Below are positions 33,638 through 43,862 of a stretch of DNA of 62,469 nucleotides, piece after piece. The translations under genes and the position numbers were made by a program. The notes beneath the pieces were generated by a model that saw nothing but the letters and a program-made list of their open reading frames with translations, ran no database searches and was not told the DNA's origin. Within the stretch, counting starts at the first letter, position 1; every line of letters starts with the position of its first letter. Source of the stretch: Acanthamoeba sp. SK_2022b (Eukaryota > Discosea > Longamoebia > Acanthamoebidae); the NCBI GenBank assembly GCA_027943245.1, contig JANDJZ010000188.1, forward strand, positions 1 to 62,469, read 5' to 3'.

Positions 33638-34559
33638 TCAGACCAGAGGGCTCTTAAACCGCAATCGCATGGTGAGCTCGACGTCTGTTGCGCGATAAGA
33701 AAGGCCGCCGTCAACCCACCAGATAACTGCAAAGTGGGCAGCATGACCCACGCGCGAGTGTTGTGCGGTACCTCTCTTCATGATTGTAACGCGCTTTGAG
33801 TGGATGGCGCACAGGTTGGCGTCTTCGAAGATCTGAATCAGGAAGGCCTCTGTGGCCTCCTGCAGGGCGGTAACCGCCTCGGTGCCCCACCTTACCCCCG
33901 GCCTGATTTCGCTCTCGGTGATCTGCCGCACCAGCCGCAGAAACGGTGCCTGAGAAGACAGCGCATCACAATCAGGGCGAGCCAAGCCTCACAGCACGGG
34001 GCAGCACAAGCAGATCACCCTTGGGATAAGCAGGTTTGTGGACTTCTGCAGCTTGCAGATCTCGCGTATGGCTTTGGAGCCCGGCGCGTGGCGGTAGCTT
34101 GGTCGACGCCCAAACAGGGTCTTGCGTGCAGTGAACCCCGGTCGATGCGGTGCCATTCGTCCCCTTCTAAATAGCACTGCCTCGCTCGGGTGAGATGAAG
34201 ACGAAGACGACGTTGATGAAGAGGAGGAGCTAGAGGCGGGCGTAGGTGATGTTGTGGTAGAGCCCTTGTCCAACGCGTGCAATCGCACGGCATGAGCAAG
34301 TGTTATGTTGAAGCGAACTTGCTTGCACGCGGTGGGGGTGACGGTACCGTTGGCACGGCTGTGGCAGGTGCTCTTGCGCTAGAGAGCTTCGCGGGCAGGG
34401 CAACCCGCTGGATGGGCGTTCTCTTCTGCCAGTGCGGCCTCTTGCCCCCTGTGCTCTTCTGAAGTGCAAAAATAGTTGAGCTCAAGTAGAATCTGAAATA
34501 GAAGAATTGTGGCAAAACCGACGTGGCCGTACCCTTGCCGCTGCTTTGGTGCGGACCAT
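33638..34559 (-). CDS. Divergent histone H3, candidate centromeric H3 (CenH3)
   Basis: Five exons (34559-34533, 34458-34319, 34229-34019, 33949-33772, 33684-33638) sum to 603 nt, encoding 200 residues. The tail starts MVRTKAAARKSTGGK, keeping the H3 K4, K9, S10 and K14 context. A non-conserved basic and serine-rich stretch of about 75 residues then replaces the usual tail. The histone fold reads AIREICKLQKSTNLLIPRAP, FLRLVRQITESEIRPGVRWG, TEAVTALQEATEAFLIQIFE and DANLCAIHSKRVTIMKRDVE. Loop 1 (ESEIRPGVRW) is one residue longer than in H3. Phe84 is Trp, and the Gln of PFQRLV is Leu; these are CenH3 hallmarks. The tail end RLRFKSPLV also differs from ARRIRGERA. The gene is head-to-head with the CDIN1-like gene. 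A non-centromeric H3 variant remains possible. Confidence 0.85.
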
Positions 34560-34742
34560 GCTCACCCTCAGAGCCTGGCAATCGGTAACAAGACTTGTGT
34601 TCTTATCGAAAAGGAAACACGTGCGGAAAATACACGGAGAAAAATGAGCGGAAGCAGCGGAGACTCGTTGTTGCTACAAGCCGGACAAGAGTGAAGACGC
34701 AAGAGAAGGAGGGAAGAGGACATCGAGCAAACGGCGAGGGTC
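34560..34742. promoter_or_regulatory. Bidirectional promoter between the histone H3 variant and CDIN1-like gene
   Basis: Only 183 bp separate the two chosen start codons. A short upstream frame (ATG 34644, MSGSSGDSLLLQAGQE then stop) lies before the CDIN1-like ATG and could be an upstream ORF or an alternative first exon. Confidence 0.45.
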
Positions 34743-37192
34743 ATGCAGGTCGAAATAATTGAGGGAGGAAGCAGCCATAAGAGGCGGAAGCGGGGTAGAG
34801 AAACCGGAGGAGGTGCACCAGCACAGTTGCCCGCTTCGGCTGTCGGCAACGCTGCCCAGCAGCCACGACGGTTCGTGCGAGTGGATAGGCGAAGAGGGCG
34901 AGGACGAGGTAACCACGGTACTGGCAGAGGTGGCGGCGTGGCCGGGCGAGGAGGTCAGGACCCGAACTCAGGGCAGCCTACTGATCCGAAGCACAAGGAC
35001 AAGTACTTCGAGTTCTACCGCACCCTTTCGCCCACAAGTACGCTTCCTCCTGTGTCACAGTTCCTCCGATTGGCTTCTTGGCATCTTGCATCTTCTACTC
35101 ATCTCCAAACTACTTCAACCTTGCCTCTAGTCAAGAGGGTGGCGGTACGGGTCTTGCACTCCATACCCAAGCCTCCACTGAGCATGCTCTCCAAAGCGGA
35201 TAAGACGGGTACAGCCAAGCCGTCCAAGAAAAGGTGCAAGTCGAGCATTCCTGCCGAAGAAACCCGTAGCGCAAGCAAGAAGAGGAAGTTGGAAGAAGCA
35301 GAAGAAGGGGGAGAGGAAGCGACAAACAGCAGCGCGAACTTGATTTCCATCGTAGATGAAGGGCAGGTCATGCGTGGCAAGAAGGAGAAGAAACGGAAGG
35401 CCAAGCACCAAAACAAGAAGAGGAAGCTAGACATTAGTGAAGAGAAAGAGGAACAGGAGGAGGAAGACGAAGAGGAGATAGGGAGCAAGGACTGGCTGTC
35501 CTCGATCTCTCTCTACCTGGACGCTCCCCAACCAGCGCTCACAAGTCCCATCAAGGTGCTTGCTCGCCCTGACTGCCGGGGCTGGACTTACTCGAGCCCC
35601 TGATCTCAAAGTGCTTTCTGTGTTCGTCTTCAGATAAGGAAACGGGAGATAGCCTGGCCGACGGAGCAACCGGTGCTTCCTCGTAATCAGGCCGAGGTGA
35701 AAGCCGTGATCAAGAAGCACTCCAAGGGTCACTGGGGGCCAATACCCTTATCACCTTCCTTAGAGCGCGTGGTCGAGAAGCTGGCCGCGACTGGCGTCAT
35801 GAGCGTCTCCCAGATCCATTCCTACACCTTTTGGTACGATCCCTTTGTATCATTGCGAGCAGCGTACGAGAGCTGACTCCATCTTTCGCCCCCTGCGCAG
35901 GCTCAAGTCACAGCAGGCCATGTTTTGCTTTAGGGATCTCCAACGCCAAGGTGCTCATTCACCCCCATGCACGCATACAGCTTTCATCTTCGTTTGGTTG
36001 ACTCCACAGACCACATCTCTGTCATCAGCGAGCAAGCTCGCGCAGCTCTACGCCGAAGGCAAGTCAATTGTGGAACTTGCGACTGAATACGACTTTCCCC
36101 CCGTGGTAAGACGCCTCATTCGCCAGCTCGGGTCCTGAATGCCTCACGAAGCCGGCATGGTTATCGTTTCCCTCCCTCGTAGGCCATCTTTCGAGCCATC
36201 CTTACGAGCCGTGGATACTCGAAAAAGGCGCTCAAGCTGGCCATGGGCACCCAGGGTCCACGTTCTGGTCTGGACGAAAGGTAAGTGCAACTATCCGAGT
36301 CCCTCGTGTAGGCTCCTCTGTTCATAGTCCCTGTGATTAGGGACCAGATGGAGCTCACAAAGGCACGCGAAGCCGACATGATCACTACCGACCAGCACCC
36401 GCTCCAACTGACAAACGCCGACTTGTGCGCAAAACCTCTTTTCCCGCTTCTCTGTGAGTGGCTTGTTTGCTTATCTCTTGTTTGCATTCTCAGGTTCGAA
36501 TCCGAGATCGAGAAGTATTTAAAGTCACACAACGTCTCATTCAAGCGCCAGGGCGAGCTCGCTAGCGGTACGCCCGATCGTCATTCGCGAGCCCTGTGTC
36601 GCCCTACAAGGCGCTGATATTTCGGTCAATGCTACTCCATTCAGAGCAACGCCACTTCTTCCAGCACCAGTTCAGCACACCTGGTAATCACCTCCCACGG
36701 CATGAGACCATCTTGATGCTATTTTTTTGTATATGTCTGTGACCTCACTGCGTTCGCACATCAGACTTCTTGCTACTTGATGAGGTCTACATCAACGGCC
36801 ATCAGGTCCGATGGATAGACGCCAAGAACTACTATGGTTCTTCAGATGTCGCAGTTCGTTATCCTCTCCTTAGTTGCTGGTGGGTTGGCTCATATTACGT
36901 TCGTTGCTTCGCTGTTCGCCTCCGCAGATGCAGGTGGAGTCGATGAGAAAGCAGAGTCAGCGGTACATCGATCACTGGGGGCCAGGCGCCATCGTCTTTG
37001 CTCTGGTACGAGCGTGGGTCACCCACGCCCTCTCTTTGGTTTGGTGTGGCCCGGTTGCTCACCGTGTGTCCTGGCCCTCCGTGTACGTCGACACAGAGCT
37101 ATTGCAGCGATCTTCAGTTACCGACGTCTGCACTCAAGCTCGATGCATCCTCGTTTGATACAGCCCTTACGCTATCAGCCTACAGCGGCTGA
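34743..37192 (+). CDS. CDIN1 (C15orf41)-like PD-(D/E)XK nuclease
   Basis: CDIN1 is the codanin-1 partner mutated in congenital dyserythropoietic anaemia type I. The N-terminal 250 residues here are a long basic and acidic low-complexity extension (KHQNKKRKLDISEEKEEQEE) absent from the animal protein. Family blocks follow in separate exons: REIAWPTEQPVLPRNQAEVK, LAQLYAEGKSIVELATEYDF, AIFRAILTSRGYSKKALKLA and FESEIEKYLKSHNVSFKRQG. The nuclease core reads PDFLLLDEVYINGHQVRWID followed by AKNYYG, which gives PD...D-A-K as active-site residues. MRKQSQRYIDHWGPGAIVFA then matches the human YW-RFGPGLVIYW block. It ends at LTLSAYSG. About ten introns are present, and some borders are estimated. Confidence 0.75.
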
Positions 37193-37301
37193 TAACTCGC
37201 TTACCCATCTCCTTTGCTCGAGAAATACGCAATGAAATTTACGTCGGTATGAAGAACAGCTCGTCGTCTGACTGTGATCGCAGCAAGGAAGGAGAGCGCA
37301 A

Positions 37302-38440
37302 TTAGGAAGAGGGCTTGCTTTGGGCCTCGGCCTCGGCCTGCTGCTTGAGGGCGTTGAAGACCTGGCCAAACACCTCGGGCGCCTGTCCGCCCGCAAAGCT
37401 GATCCTGCGGTTGAATGGAGGAATGAGCGCGGACGGGTGCTGAACGCGCGGTGTGCGGCATGAGTGCAGGTAAGGCCGTACTTGTCATTGAAGACAAAGA
37501 AGGGAAGGCCTTCCGTTTGCTGCTCCTTCCAGAAGAGGTCGATTGTGATCACCCAATCAAGATCCTCCTCGGTGCCCAGGTACGTCTGCGCTCACAGACA
37601 CATCGGTGAGGTCACCTCCGCGAGCGAGGAAATCGAGAGGGAGTGGCAAGCGAGGGTCAGGAGTGTTCACCCGCACTTGCTCCTCGTCGAGCCCAGCATC
37701 CTTGGCAATCCCGGCGAGGACATCAAGCGAGCCGATGTTCTTGTCCTGCTCAAAGTACGCCGTGAAGAGGCCCTCGATCACCTGTAGAGTGAGAGAGATC
37801 AAGCAATGAGCGACTGACGAAGACGATCGACACTGCTCCCCGCTCCCGTTCGCGAAGTGGGGGTACCGCAGCCTGCTTGCCCTGGCGGTCGGCGTAGGCG
37901 AGCAGTCGATGGGCGTCGACCGTGTTGTTGATGGTTCCCTCGCCCACAAAATTGATACCCACCTCCTTGCCTAAAATGGAGACGGTGGTGGTGAGCAGAG
38001 AGGAAGGGGAGCGGTGAGTGGGCGCGCAGCTGCTCGTTACCGACAGACTTGAGGTCATCGAGCATGGCGTCGGCGCGAGCTCCGAGCTTCTGGCGGTGGT
38101 AGGTGCGCAGATCGACGCCCTCGCGAGGAAGGCCGGGCTGGAGGATGAAGGGGAGCCACTTGACCTGGGAGACAACGTTGCACGTTGGTGCGAGATGTAC
38201 ACAAGAGGAAAGAAGCAAAGAAGGCACCTCGAATTCGTATTGATCCGAGTTGCGCGCGATGGCCTGCTCAAGCCTCCTCTTGCCGATGAAGCACCTACCA
38301 ACGAGATTAGCGCATATGATACTACAATCGTGCAATAACAATACTGCACTCCAACTAGTGCACTTCATTCAAGCGCACCAGGGACAGATGGTATCCGCAA
38401 TCACCTTGATCGAAACCTTGAACTTCTGCCCACCCTCCAT
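37302..38440 (-). CDS. DSBA/FrnE-like thioredoxin-fold oxidoreductase, cysteine form
   Basis: This is a predicted thiol-disulfide oxidoreductase of the DSBA (PF01323) superfamily, nearest to FrnE and 2-hydroxychromene-2-carboxylate isomerase-like proteins. It starts MEGGQKFKVSIKVIADTI, and the active site is CPWC with the following CFIGKRRLEQA. The first Cys codon is TGT (38384-38386). An intron splits the Trp codon after exon 1 (38440-38379). Later blocks are KWLPFILQPGLPREGVDLRT, VGINFVGEGTINNTVDAHRL, AYFEQDKNIGSLDVLAGIAK, WKEQQTEGLPFFVFNDKY, then ISFAGGQAPEVFGQVFNAL. It stops at 37302 after KPSS. It is a close paralogue of the gene at 58676-59808, with the same first intron position. No signal peptide is seen, so a cytosolic site is likely. 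Confidence 0.9.
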
Positions 38441-38860
38441 CTTGTCCGCGAAACAAAGGAAAACCGCAAAATCAAAAAAACTGCAAATACAAAAAAATAC
38501 AATTGCTGGATAACCACTTCTGGCGTTTCGTTGGGCTTCCAGAACGATACGGAGCGGTAACGTGCATCACACAAGCGGACAGCCTTTCTCCGTCGTTGTC
38601 GTGTTCGTTTTGGTGCGTTACGCGTTCGACCAACCAAACCAGCTTCATGTCGACGGTTTCGCTTTTTTCATATTTTTGATTTTGTTGTGGTTGTTGTGGT
38701 TGCATCTACCGCAGTCGGCCCCTCCGTGAGTCGCTCACTCCATCCATCCGTTACCAATCCAACAAGCGGCGAAGACGAGCAGAAAGAATCTAGGACATCT
38801 TTTGACACCCAAATCAGTCAAAAACCAATCGAGAGGCAGCATCACACAAAGAGGGGAAGG
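38441..38860. other. Divergent intergenic region, DSBA-like gene to kinase
   Basis: About 420 bp lies between divergent starts, with a GTT-rich stretch near 38690. No coding or RNA gene was seen. Confidence 0.5.
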
Positions 38861-41236
38861 ATGTTCAACAAGAAGATGTCTGGGGACACCACCCCTGTAG
38901 CTCCTGATGATGAATCCGTACCGCTCCCCCTCCATCTTCGAGCTCCTTGCTCCACCCTGCACCTTCGTCTCGCTGATCCTTCGGCTCCTTCGCTCCACCT
39001 TCCTCCTTCCACTGATTTTTGCACGGCCGTGACAGTGGCACATCGATCCGAAGGAGATCGAGTTCACGGACAGGCTGGGCACCGGCACCTCGGCCCAAGT
39101 ATACAAAGGTAGGCACTCTGACTCGCCTCCCGCTACCCCCCCCCCCAACAACGAAGAACGAAGAAAGAACGAAGCCTTCGCTTTGTTTTTGTTCGTCAAT
39201 GCCATCACACATACGCCCTTGTCTCGTTCTCGGCCTCTCTCTCTCTCTCTCTCCTTTCAGCTATCTTACCCGCCCAATCTCCTCTCTACCTCCCTCCAAT
39301 GTTGCAGGCCGGTATAAAGGGAAGGAGGTCGCGATCAAGATACTTAAGGTGAGCCTCTCCCCCATTCCCACTCTTCATCTTCTCTCTGCGGCGCCATTCT
39401 TCTGACCAGCTCGCCGCCCTTCGTTCTTTCCTCTTCGCCCCCCTCCCAAAATCCATGCATTCATTCTTTCATTCATTCACCCGCCCGTAGTCCGGAGGAT
39501 CCGAGGGTAAGGAAATGGACGCCAAGCAGATCAGAGACTTTGAGAACGAGTGCGAGATCATGAGGTTGGCCGCCCTCCCTTTCCCACACTCGTCTCAGCT
39601 TCAACGACGACTTGCTCACTGTCTAGTGTGCGGTGGTGCACTGGACACGCGTGTCATTGGATGGTCGATGGGACAGCAAGGCGCGGTCACCCTACATTCT
39701 GTACTTTTACGGAAGCTGCGTGGACCCGCAGGTGTGTATCGTGGTCGAGTACTGCATGCGGGGGTCCCTCTATGAGGTCATGTCTGAGGAGACCTTCAAC
39801 CTCACATGGGAGCGATCGCTTCGGGTAAACCCCATCCAGGGCAAGGCCTTGCGCCCAATGGCCACCACACTTCCTGCGCTTTTGTATTTGTTTTGTTTTG
39901 TTTTGTTTTGTTTTGTTTTGTTTTGTTTTGTTTTGTTTTGTCGTTGATTGTTTATTTGTTTTAATTGTAGCTGACTTGAGTTTACTCGTCTGCAGTGGGC
40001 CAAGGAGCTGGCCATGGCGATCAATTACCTGCACAAGTGCGTAGTAGACCAGCCACCCGCGTCGGGGGGGGGTTCATCGCGACCGTGGGCACGCGCTAAC
40101 CGTATGATGTGTCTACGCGTGAATTGCAGGTTCGATCCGCCCGTCTTTCACAGAGACTTGAAGAGCCCCAATCTTCTGGTACGGGTGCGCGCGTGTGTGC
40201 GTGTGTTCGCGTGTGGCTTCTGTCGCGTCGATATGCGGGCAACTGACCCGATCGCTTTCTCGCCGACATTAGTTGGACAACGATTGGACGATAAAGGTGT
40301 GCGACTTTGGTGCGAGCCGGCTGGACACCCCCACCGAATCGGTCACGCTCGGGAAGATGAGGTGCCTCTCCGCTCGCTTCTCCCTCGCTCTCGACTTGGT
40401 CTCCCCCCCCCGCATAATTCTTTTCTAATTTGCTGACTCGCATGCGAACCGTTTAGGGGCACCTACGCCTACTGCGCGCCAGAATTGTACTTTGGCACAC
40501 GATTCACCAACAAGTCAGACGTGTACAGGCACGCGTATTCCCTCACCACCCAGCGCATCACACCTTTTCTTTCCTAACCGATGTCACCACACACACACAC
40601 ACACACTAGTATATCGATCATCTTGTGGGAGCTGTTCTCCCGGGTGTTGACGGGCAAGTACGCCCGGCCGTACTCGGAGTACCCGCAGGTCACCCTGGGC
40701 TACACGGTGATCATCAAGGCGGCCAAGAATCACCTGCGGCCCACCATACCCGCCCACATGCCCACCCCCATCAAGCAGCTCATCGGTACATCCCCCCCCT
40801 CCCCCATCTCGCTCTGCTCATACAAAGAACGAAAACGAAACAACGAAAACGAAAACAAAAACGACAGAGAAATGCTGGGATCCGGAGCCGACGAACCGGC
40901 CCGATTGCGAGACGGTCCTGAAGGAGCTGGAGGAGATCACGCAGATGTATCAGCAGGACAAGGAGCAGTGGAACGCCCTGCGGACGACGCCACAGAACAT
41001 CAGCAAGAAGCAGAACTACCTCTCTAAGACAGGTCAGCCCCTCCCTGGCCTCCCGCAGTCCTGACCGTTTTTCAACATCTCGCTCGATCGCTCACGTGCG
41101 TGATGACATGCGATGATGATGATGTGCGCGTTCTGCTACCGCAGAGTCCATGCGGATTCCGTTGTCGCCAAAGGACATCGTCGACCTGAAGGGCTTCACC
41201 AACGTCGTCATCGAGGAATCCAGCGAGCAGCTCTGA
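38861..41236 (+). CDS. Tyrosine-kinase-like (TKL) protein kinase
   Basis: This is a single-domain kinase with about nine exons. Ordered motifs are the glycine loop LGTGTSAQVYKG, the ATP lysine in KGKEVAIKILK, and the alpha-C Glu in FENECEIM. The hinge region is YFYGSCVDPQVCIVVEYC, followed by MRGSLYEVM. The catalytic loop is VFHRDLKSPNLLLDNDW, then DFGASRLDTPTESVTLGKM. The activation-segment end is GTYAYCAPELYFG, then TNKSDVYSISIILWELFSR. The HRDLKSPN loop is typical of the TKL group common in amoebae. A short tail of about 45 residues follows the domain and ends FTNVVIEESSEQL at 41236. It has no membrane segment, and its substrate is unknown. Confidence 0.9.
39889..39940. repeat. (TTTTG)n repeat in a kinase intron
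   Basis: About ten TTTTG units lie between the exon ending TWERSLR and the exon starting WAKELAMAINYLHK. Confidence 0.95.
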
Positions 41237-41412
41237 AACCGACCCAGGCGACAAGGAGGTGGAGGAGAAGAAGGGAAGAAGTGGTGGTACAAGATTACTG
41301 AAAGAGGAGATTGCACAAATAACAAGATAGCTTTCAAACTTGCGAATTGCATTTCCTTTCCTGTTGTAAATACAATAAAATAACAAACATAAAGGACAGA
41401 AATCAAACCAAA

Positions 41413-42971
41413 ATGCAGGGAGGGCCAACACCAGGACCCAAGGATGGGGCAGGGCTGCTCGGTGGGGCGGCACAAGGGGCGGCAGCGACGGGCGGGCGTA
41501 AGATCTACGAGTGTTTTCTGGAGGGGGCGATCAGCTCAGATCGACACGAGGCCCTGCTCGACCGCCTTGTAGGTCTGTGCGGCCCTGCCGGTGCCGGCAG
41601 AGGCGGTGGCAGCACCTCCTCTTTCGAAGATGAGGACGACTACGCGGCGCCCCCTGTGGTCCTCCACCACAGGGAGCTGCTCTTCAAGGCGCCCCCACCT
41701 CCGGCCTCCATGATCACCCAGACCCAGACTGTGGGCGCCGCAGCGGCCGCTGCCCTGGGCGTGCCCACCAACCCCGCCCCCACCTTCAACGACCTGCGCG
41801 TGCGCTGCCGCCTCGTGCCCTTCAAGCAGGGACCCGCCCCCGCGCCCTCTGGCGCTTGGTGCGCCTCTCCCCCTCTGCCAGTTGTGATGGCGATGATGAT
41901 GGTCGGTGGTCTCACTCGCGCGCGTGCGTTGGAATGCCAAGGAGCGTGCATTACATCAGCGTGCCGCTGATGCGAGAGAAGATGGCGGCCAACGTACGAA
42001 ACGTGACCGATGTGGAGGTAAGCGACAACATCATCGACTTCCTGCGCCTCATGGGCTACCAATACCAGGTGCGCGCCACCACGTCCTCCTCCCTCGCTGT
42101 AGTAGTAGTAGTCGGGGCGTAGCCCTCATGCGTCTATGGCGCGTGTGTGGAAGAGAGCAGTTTGAGTTCATCAGAGAAGGCTTCGTGTTCCAAACGCAGC
42201 GCAAGATCACCATCTCGGTAACGCAGATCAAGAAGGTGCGCCACTTCCCTGTTTCACACCAAACGTTGTGAGGTCAACCAACGCGCCCTTTCCATGGGGA
42301 TGGGTGGACAGGTCGTGGACAGGGAGGACCTCAGCACAGCCGAGCCCCTGGTGGCGGGCACCTGGTTTGTTGAACTCTCCGCACGTACCGACGGTACGAC
42401 GCCCGCGTGCGCATGGTCTTTCTCTTCACTTCTTCGACTCAAAGGAGCTGTGTAACACCGTATGGCAGATTCGAACATGATCCCGAGTGTGGCGGAGGAA
42501 ATCAACAGCTACGCCGACCATCTCATGCCGTACATACTTCCTCTAGACACCAACGCCACGGTGTTGTTGAGGGGTTTGGCTGATCGCCTACTGTTGCCGC
42601 TACTTGCTACTTCCTCCTCCTCCAGGCTGGTGGACGTGAAGCGAGTCGACTACCGACGGTTTTTTGCCACCTCCCTGCAGACTTCGGACGTGCTTCCTCA
42701 GGTACGCAGCGCCTCGCGCTCTACTTGCTGGTTCTAGCCAAGGGAGAGCTGATGGCTGATGACGACCTACACGACGAAGGCAAAGAGACCACCATCAGGA
42801 GGTCCATCACCACCGCAGCGCGCCAAGGCGCCGGCTGGCGGCTTCCCCCCCGGAGCCGGCGCGGGGGGCAGGGGCGGGCAGCCTCAGTCCACGCAGCAGC
42901 AGCAGGGAGGCAAGCAAACCACCACCGCTTCTACAACGAGCAATACGCCCACTGCCTGGATCACCATCTGA
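41413..42971 (+). CDS. MED18: Mediator complex subunit 18
   Basis: MED18 belongs to the Mediator head module and contacts RNA polymerase II. The N-terminal part matches the family with KIYECFLEGAISSDRHEALL and DRLVGLCG, followed by LHHRELLFKAP. A second block is LRVRCRLVPFKQGPAP. Later exons give NVTDVEVSDNIIDFLRLMGY, then FEFIREGFVFQTQRKITISV and EPLVAGTWFVELSA. The final family block is EEINSYADHLMPYILPL. The last exon appears to add a low-complexity Gly/Gln/Thr tail (GGQPQSTQQQQGG) ending at 42971, longer than in animals. I chose ATG 41413, shortly before a glycine/proline-rich leader. Intron borders in the last third are estimated. Confidence 0.8.
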
Positions 42972-43410
42972 TCGCGGGGTGGGCGGAGATGGGAGTGGGT
43001 TCTTGCATTCGTCATGGTCTCTTTTTATGGCACAAAGGTTAGCATAAATATGAGCAGCTGCAACAGCTAACGGGTTCCCCCTTCCCTTTCCCTCTTTGCA
43101 AAACGTTTGTGTTCCGTTTCGAAGCGTGTATGTGTAGGTGTGTGTGCGGGCATCACTCGAGGCAAGTCTATCAGTTCGCGTTCGAGAGATACTCCCAGTT
43201 GTGGACCTGCAAGCGTTGGAAGAAAAGATCAGCCACACGTGCGCCGAGCGCTGGAAGTAGAAACGCGAGAGACAGAAAGGAGAAGGGAAGCTTCTGGTCA
43301 GAGGCGTAGAATGAAATCGCTCAGCGGCCAGGCTTCAAATTCAAAAGCCTTGTTTGAAGCCTTGCCTCGGTCGTCGGACCTTGTAGTTTTTACATCATCC
43401 GAAGCTTCCC
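42972..43410. other. Convergent gap between MED18 and V-ATPase subunit H
   Basis: A plus-strand frame near 43160-43260 (ILPVVDLQALEEKISHTCAE, then RWK and stop) looks weakly protein-like. It could be an alternative 3' exon of MED18. No other feature was recognised. Confidence 0.35.
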
Positions 43411-43580
43411 TCATCGTGTGCGCGTGTGCAAGGTGGATAGGATTGGAGGAGGGGGGGGGGTCACCACGCGTACCATCATCTTCTGCACGCAGAGCAGGGC
43501 GTGCTTCTGCACCTCAGGATCGGGATTGTTGGTCATGAGGTTCATGATATCCACCTTACCGTCCATCTTAGAAAGCACTC

Positions 43581-43647
<67 letters not shown>

Positions 43648-43828
43648 GGTTTTGGGCAGCGGCGTTAGATTATCGAGCGTAGGGCAAATGAGTGTAGACA
43701 GGGGAGTGTGGAGGGGGCCACGCACTTTCTGCCGCGAGGGTGGAAGCGCACGAACTCGCCCAAGTCATAGCAGGCGATGGCCAACACTTGCGGGTTGTTC
43801 GACGACCTGATCAACTCAAGCAGCGTAC

Positions 43829-43862
<34 letters not shown>

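Noticed and set aside
43411..43725. Poly-Asn protein over the GTT repeat
   Set aside because: The run is the translation of an intronic (AAC)n tract. Joining the flanking exons without it restores the V-ATPase H sequence.
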